This document shows positions 5,405 through 8,306 of a DNA stretch of 8,306 bases, piece after piece; the stretch's first letter is position 1; each line of letters begins with the position of its first letter. The position numbers were made by a program, and so were the translations under genes. Below the pieces are notes generated by a model that saw only the letters and a list, made by a program, of their open reading frames with translations, made no database searches and was not told the origin of the DNA. Origin of the DNA: an uncultured Actinomyces sp. (GTDB taxonomy: Bacteria > Actinomycetota > Actinomycetes > Actinomycetales > Actinomycetaceae); NCBI GenBank assembly GCA_937926195.1, contig CALEXZ010000107.1:1-8306 (forward strand). Reading direction: 5' to 3'.

Positions 5405-6217
5405 ATGCAGACGCAGATGCGGAGCCTGACGTCCAGGGGGGCGAGGTCGAGGGTGGTTGCCACCGCCCTGACGTTGCTGGCGGCCCTGGCCCTGGTGGTC
5501 CAGGGGCTCGCCGTGCCCGCGGCGGCCGCCCAGGCCAACACCCTGTCCAGCGTCAGGACCGCAACCGTCTTCGACGACGTGCCCTCCGGCTTCGGCGGGT
5601 TCAACATACTGAAGCTTGTCGGTGGCGACGCGCACGACGTGGTCCGCGAGGACACGGACTTCACGGTGGAGATCCGTTACGTCCTGCCCCGCACCGCCGA
5701 CGTCTACCTGGGGTGGCAGCCGCCGGGGATCCTGGAGGAGGACAATATGTCCGGTTCCACGAGCATGACGTTGAAGGCCAATGACAATGACGCGGTCTCC
5801 TTTCCCGGGTTATTCCCTGCCGGGACCAGGATCATCCTGAGCGAGGACACGGCCAGCATCGTCCCCGCCCCGAACGGCTACACCTGGGGCGCCCCGGTCT
5901 TCACCATCGGAGACGAGCAGGGGCCGACAGGCACCTTGGTCATCGAGGACCAGAAGGCCACCGCGGTCCTGCTCGTCAACACGGCGACGCTCGTGCCCGT
6001 GCCGCCGGACCCGCAGCCCACTGCCGACCCGACATCTGCTCCTACTTCTGCCCTGAGCTCGGTGACACCGTCCGCCTCCCCGCCCGCTTCCAGCCCGAGG
6101 CCCGGCAGCTCGCTGGCTGCGACGGGGGCCGGCATCCTGGCTCCGCTCATGGCCAGCGGGGCTGCGCTGCTAGGCGGTGGCGTGCTCATGCGGCACCGTC
6201 GTCACAGCGGCTCCTGA
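5405..6217 (+). CDS. Small LAATG-anchored surface protein with a single DUF5979/CnaB-like domain
   Basis: This is a 270-aa secreted, probably wall-anchored protein. Its leader and first 41 residues are the same as those of the 1124-aa adhesin because they lie in the repeated block. After the signal peptide (ending AVPAAA) a single domain spans about residues 64-195. Lys70 (GGFNILK), Glu147 (ILSED) and Asn192 (LVNTA) sit where CnaB-type isopeptide residues would be. The domain resembles repeat 1 of the large adhesin and the domain of the 551-1357 gene, including YVLP, PAGT and the TWGxPxFT stretch. A Pro/Ser/Thr linker (about 198-234) leads to LAATG (237-241), a hydrophobic helix and an RHRRH tail. 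This C-terminus differs from the LARTG tail shared by the other two. ATG 5405 is chosen for the same reason as 1694; 5384 and 5417 are alternatives. The ligand is unknown. Confidence 0.9.
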   Translation: MQTQMRSLTSRGARSRVVATALTLLAALALVVQGLAVPAAAAQANTLSSVRTATVFDDVPSGFGGFNILKLVGGDAHDVVREDTDFTVEIRYVLPRTADVYLGWQPPGILEEDNMSGSTSMTLKANDNDAVSFPGLFPAGTRIILSEDTASIVPAPNGYTWGAPVFTIGDEQGPTGTLVIEDQKATAVLLVNTATLVPVPPDPQPTADPTSAPTSALSSVTPSASPPASSPRPGSSLAATGAGILAPLMASGAALLGGGVLMRHRRHSGS

Positions 6218-6227
6218 GTGTGCCGGA

Positions 6228-6262
6228 GCCTGAGCGCGCCGGCGGCCAGGCGCGACTCAGGC
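6228..6262 (+). terminator. Hairpin terminator between third surface-protein gene and mfd
   Basis: GCCTGAG-CGCGCC (6228-6240) pairs with GGCGCG-A-CTCAGGC (6249-6262). The result is a 13-bp GC-rich stem with one bulged A (6255) and the 8-nt loop GGCGGCCA, starting 10 nt after the stop codon at 6217. There is no T-tract. It ends 3 nt before the proposed -10 box of mfd, so it would insulate mfd from surface-gene transcription. Confidence 0.8.
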
Positions 6263-6264
6263 CC

Positions 6265-6270
6265 TACACT
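6265..6270 (+). promoter_or_regulatory. Probable -10 box of a leaderless mfd promoter
   Basis: TACACT fits the TAnnnT -10 consensus of actinobacterial promoters. Seven bases separate it from the GTG start at 6278, the usual distance from -10 to the transcription start. There is no Shine-Dalgarno sequence before the GTG, which fits leaderless translation. The -35 region falls in the terminator hairpin and has no good TTGACA match. Confidence 0.45.
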
Positions 6271-6277
6271 CCCCAGC

Positions 6278-8306
6278 GTGCGCCTGACCGCTCTGCTGCC
6301 CCCACTGCTCCTAGACCCCACCACCGCTGACCTCGTCGCCGACGCGGGCCGCCACCGGCGCACCGACCGCAGCGTCGTCGTTGCCGCCGGGGCCCGGCCC
6401 GCCGTCCTGGCCGCCATGGCCTACGGGCAGCAGGGCGTCGCCCGCGCCGTCGGAGCTGAGGACCTGCCCCCCGCGGCGGGACAGACGTTTCCGGCTACCG
6501 AGGCCGCCGCCGGCGCCGGGCCACAGGGCGGCACCCCGCTCCTCGTCCTGACCGCCACCACCCGTGAGGCCGAGGACACCGCCGCCGCCCTCACCTGCTA
6601 CCTGCCCGAGCACGACGTCGCCGTCTTCCCCGCCTGGGAGACCCTGCCCCACGAGCGCATGTCCCCGCGTGCCGACACGGTCGCCGCCCGTCTCGCCGTC
6701 CTGCGCCGCCTGGCCCACCCCGAGGACGGACTCACCGACCCCTCCCGTGGCCCCATCCACGTCCTCGTCGTACCGGTCCGTGCCCTACTCGCCCCCGTCA
6801 TCGACGGCCTGGGACAGTTCGAGCCCGTCACCCTCGCCGCAGGACTGGAGGCCGGGCTGGAAGCCACCGCCGCCCGCCTGGCCGACGCCGCTTACACCCG
6901 CGTGGACATGGTGGAGAACCGGGGCGAGCTCGCCGTCCGTGGTGGCATCCTCGACGTCTTCCCCCCCACGCAGCCGCGTCCCGTGCGCGTGGACTTCTTC
7001 GGCGACGAGGTCGAGTCCGTCTCCTCCTTCTCCGTCAGCGACCAGCGCACCGTCGAGGAGCTCGGCACCATCACCGCCTACCCCTGCCGCGAGCTCCTGC
7101 TCACCGAGGCCGTGCGCGAGCGCGCCCGACGGCTCCAAGGCGTCATCCCCGGGGCCAGCGACCTGCTTGAGAAGATCGCGGCAGGCATCCCCGTCGAGGG
7201 CATGGAGTCCCTCGCCCCCGTCCTCGTGCCGCGTATGGTCCCCCTGCTCGACCTCGTCGGTGACCGCCTCGTCGTCGGACTCGAGCCTGAGCGCCTGCGT
7301 AAGCGTGCCGAGGACCTCACCGCCACCACCCAGGAGTTCCTCGCCGCCGCCTGGACCAGCGCCGCCAACGGCGGGCAGGTGCCCGTGGACCTGTCAGCCG
7401 CCGCCTTCGCCCACCTTGCCGAGGCCCGAGCCCTCGCCCTGGCCACCAACCGCGGCTGGTGGTCGATGACCTCCCTCAAGGCCACGCCCGACACCGTCGA
7501 GCTGCCCCTGCGTGACCCCCGCGGCTACAGCGGCCGGCTCACTGAGGCCGTCACCGACCTCGGCGCGCTCGCCAAGGACGGCTGGAGCGTCGTCGTCACC
7601 ACCCCCGGCCCCGGGCCCGCCCGCCGCATGGCCGAGCTCCTGTCCGACGCCGACGTCCCGTCGCGCATCGTCAGCCAGCTCGACGAGCCCGCCGATATCG
7701 CCCCCGACGGCGTCGTGCGCATCACCCAGGCCAGCGCAGGGCACAGCCTCGTGTCCGACGCGCTGCGCCTCGCCCTCATCGCTGAGTCGGACCTCACCGG
7801 CCGCGCCGCCACCGGTTCCCGTGAGCGCAAGGTCCTGCCCGCACGCCGCTCCCGCAAGAGCGTTGACCCCCTGTCCCTGCACCCCGGGGACCTCGTGGTC
7901 CACGCCCAGCACGGCGTCGGACGCTTCGTCGAGCTCACGCGCCGCCCCATCGGCTCCGGTAAGAGCGCCGCCACCCGCGAGTACCTCGTCATCGAGTACG
8001 CCGCCTCCAAGAGGGGTCAGCCGGCCGACCGCCTCCTCGTGCCCACCGACGCCCTGGACCAGGTGAGCAAGTACGTCGGCTCCGACAACCCCTCCCTCAA
8101 CAAGATGGGCGGTGCCGACTGGCAGAGGACCAAGTCCCGCGCCCGCAAGGCCGTGCGGGAGATCGCCGGCGAGCTCGTGCGCCTCTACGCCGCCCGGACC
8201 GCCACCACCGGACACGCCTTCGGCCCCGACACCCCCTGGCAGGCCGAGCTCGAGGAGGCCTTCCCCTACACCGAGACCCCCGACCAGCTCGCCACCATCG
8301 ACGACG
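6278..8306 (+). CDS. mfd: Transcription-repair coupling factor Mfd, N-terminal part, 3' end outside window
   Basis: The frame is open from GTG 6278 to the window edge, giving 676 complete codons of a protein usually 1150-1200 aa long. Mfd is a cytoplasmic DNA translocase that removes RNA polymerase stalled at lesions and recruits UvrA for nucleotide excision repair. The UvrB-like N-terminal module carries FPAWETLPHERMSP (from residue 117), RGGILDVFPP (from 221) and VDFFGDEVESV (about 238-248). The RNA-polymerase-interacting domain begins with GDLVVHAQHGVGRF at 537. FPYTETPDQL at 662 leads into the RecG-like motor, whose Walker motifs lie beyond the edge. GTG 6278 fits the family's N-terminus (LLPPLLLDP). 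GTG 6218, just after the previous stop, would add 20 unlike residues. The gene uses almost exclusively C/G-ending codons, more strictly than the surface-protein genes upstream. Confidence 0.97.
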   Translation, partial: MRLTALLPPLLLDPTTADLVADAGRHRRTDRSVVVAAGARPAVLAAMAYGQQGVARAVGAEDLPPAAGQTFPATEAAAGAGPQGGTPLLVLTATTREAEDTAAALTCYLPEHDVAVFPAWETLPHERMSPRADTVAARLAVLRRLAHPEDGLTDPSRGPIHVLVVPVRALLAPVIDGLGQFEPVTLAAGLEAGLEATAARLADAAYTRVDMVENRGELAVRGGILDVFPPTQPRPVRVDFFGDEVESVSSFSVSDQRTVEELGTITAYPCRELLLTEAVRERARRLQGVIPGASDLLEKIAAGIPVEGMESLAPVLVPRMVPLLDLVGDRLVVGLEPERLRKRAEDLTATTQEFLAAAWTSAANGGQVPVDLSAAAFAHLAEARALALATNRGWWSMTSLKATPDTVELPLRDPRGYSGRLTEAVTDLGALAKDGWSVVVTTPGPGPARRMAELLSDADVPSRIVSQLDEPADIAPDGVVRITQASAGHSLVSDALRLALIAESDLTGRAATGSRERKVLPARRSRKSVDPLSLHPGDLVVHAQHGVGRFVELTRRPIGSGKSAATREYLVIEYAASKRGQPADRLLVPTDALDQVSKYVGSDNPSLNKMGGADWQRTKSRARKAVREIAGELVRLYAARTATTGHAFGPDTPWQAELEEAFPYTETPDQLATIDD

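Larger units (their letters stand above)
4954..5528. repeat. 575-bp direct repeat, copy B
   Basis: Copy B of the repeat at 1243-1817 lies 3711 bp downstream in the same orientation. It spans the LARTG sorting signal and stop of the large adhesin, the terminator, promoter and leader, and the signal peptide of the 270-aa protein. The only difference seen is C5492 in place of T1781. Sequence similarity falls off sharply at both ends, at the Gly/Pro codons before LARTG and after the signal-peptide alanines. Confidence 0.97.

Noticed and set aside
6564..7469. Ser/Pro-rich + strand ORFs inside mfd (also 7512-8066)
   Set aside because: These are out-of-frame shadows of mfd, whose true frame from 6278 is open throughout and matches Mfd motifs.

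Overview
The window is high-GC DNA with strong G/C preference at third codon positions. Its DUF5979-type surface proteins and LAxTG sorting signals point to an actinobacterium, most likely Actinomyces or a close relative in Actinomycetaceae. That assignment is inferred from protein character, not from a database match.

Layout, all genes on the + strand: (1) 1-546, the C-terminal part of prs (PRPP synthase), cut by the left edge. (2) 551-1357, a 268-aa cell-wall-anchored protein with one DUF5979-like domain, starting 4 nt after prs. (3) 1694-5068, an 1124-aa MSCRAMM-like adhesin: signal peptide, two-part Ig-like head, six DUF5979/CnaB-like repeats, Pro/Thr stalk and LARTG sorting signal. (4) 5405-6217, a 270-aa single-domain surface protein ending in an LAATG sorting signal. 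(5) 6278 to the right edge, the N-terminal part of mfd (transcription-repair coupling factor). Housekeeping genes prs and mfd therefore bracket an accessory block of three surface-protein genes. Mfd is open to the window end without a stop codon.

The most striking structure is a 575-bp direct repeat, 1243-1817 and 4954-5528, offset 3711 bp. I compared the two copies by eye and found one mismatch, which is synonymous. Each copy holds the LARTG sorting signal and stop of the upstream gene, a strong terminator hairpin, a promoter, a leader, and the signal peptide of the downstream gene. The repeat edges fall just outside the mature ectodomains. Everything needed to express and anchor a surface protein is thus duplicated, while the ectodomains between differ. 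Recombination between the copies would remove the whole 1124-aa adhesin and leave both neighbours intact.

The three surface proteins form one family. Each repeat carries Lys, Glu and Asn at positions like those of isopeptide-forming CnaB domains, except the first gene, where the Lys position is Met (AAG versus ATG). Five of the six repeats of the large adhesin also carry a conserved Cys pair, suggesting disulfide-stabilised modules. The genes are separated by terminator hairpins without T-tracts, at 1438-1481, its copy at 5149-5192, and 6228-6262. The mfd gene appears to start leaderless at a GTG just downstream of a TACACT -10 box.
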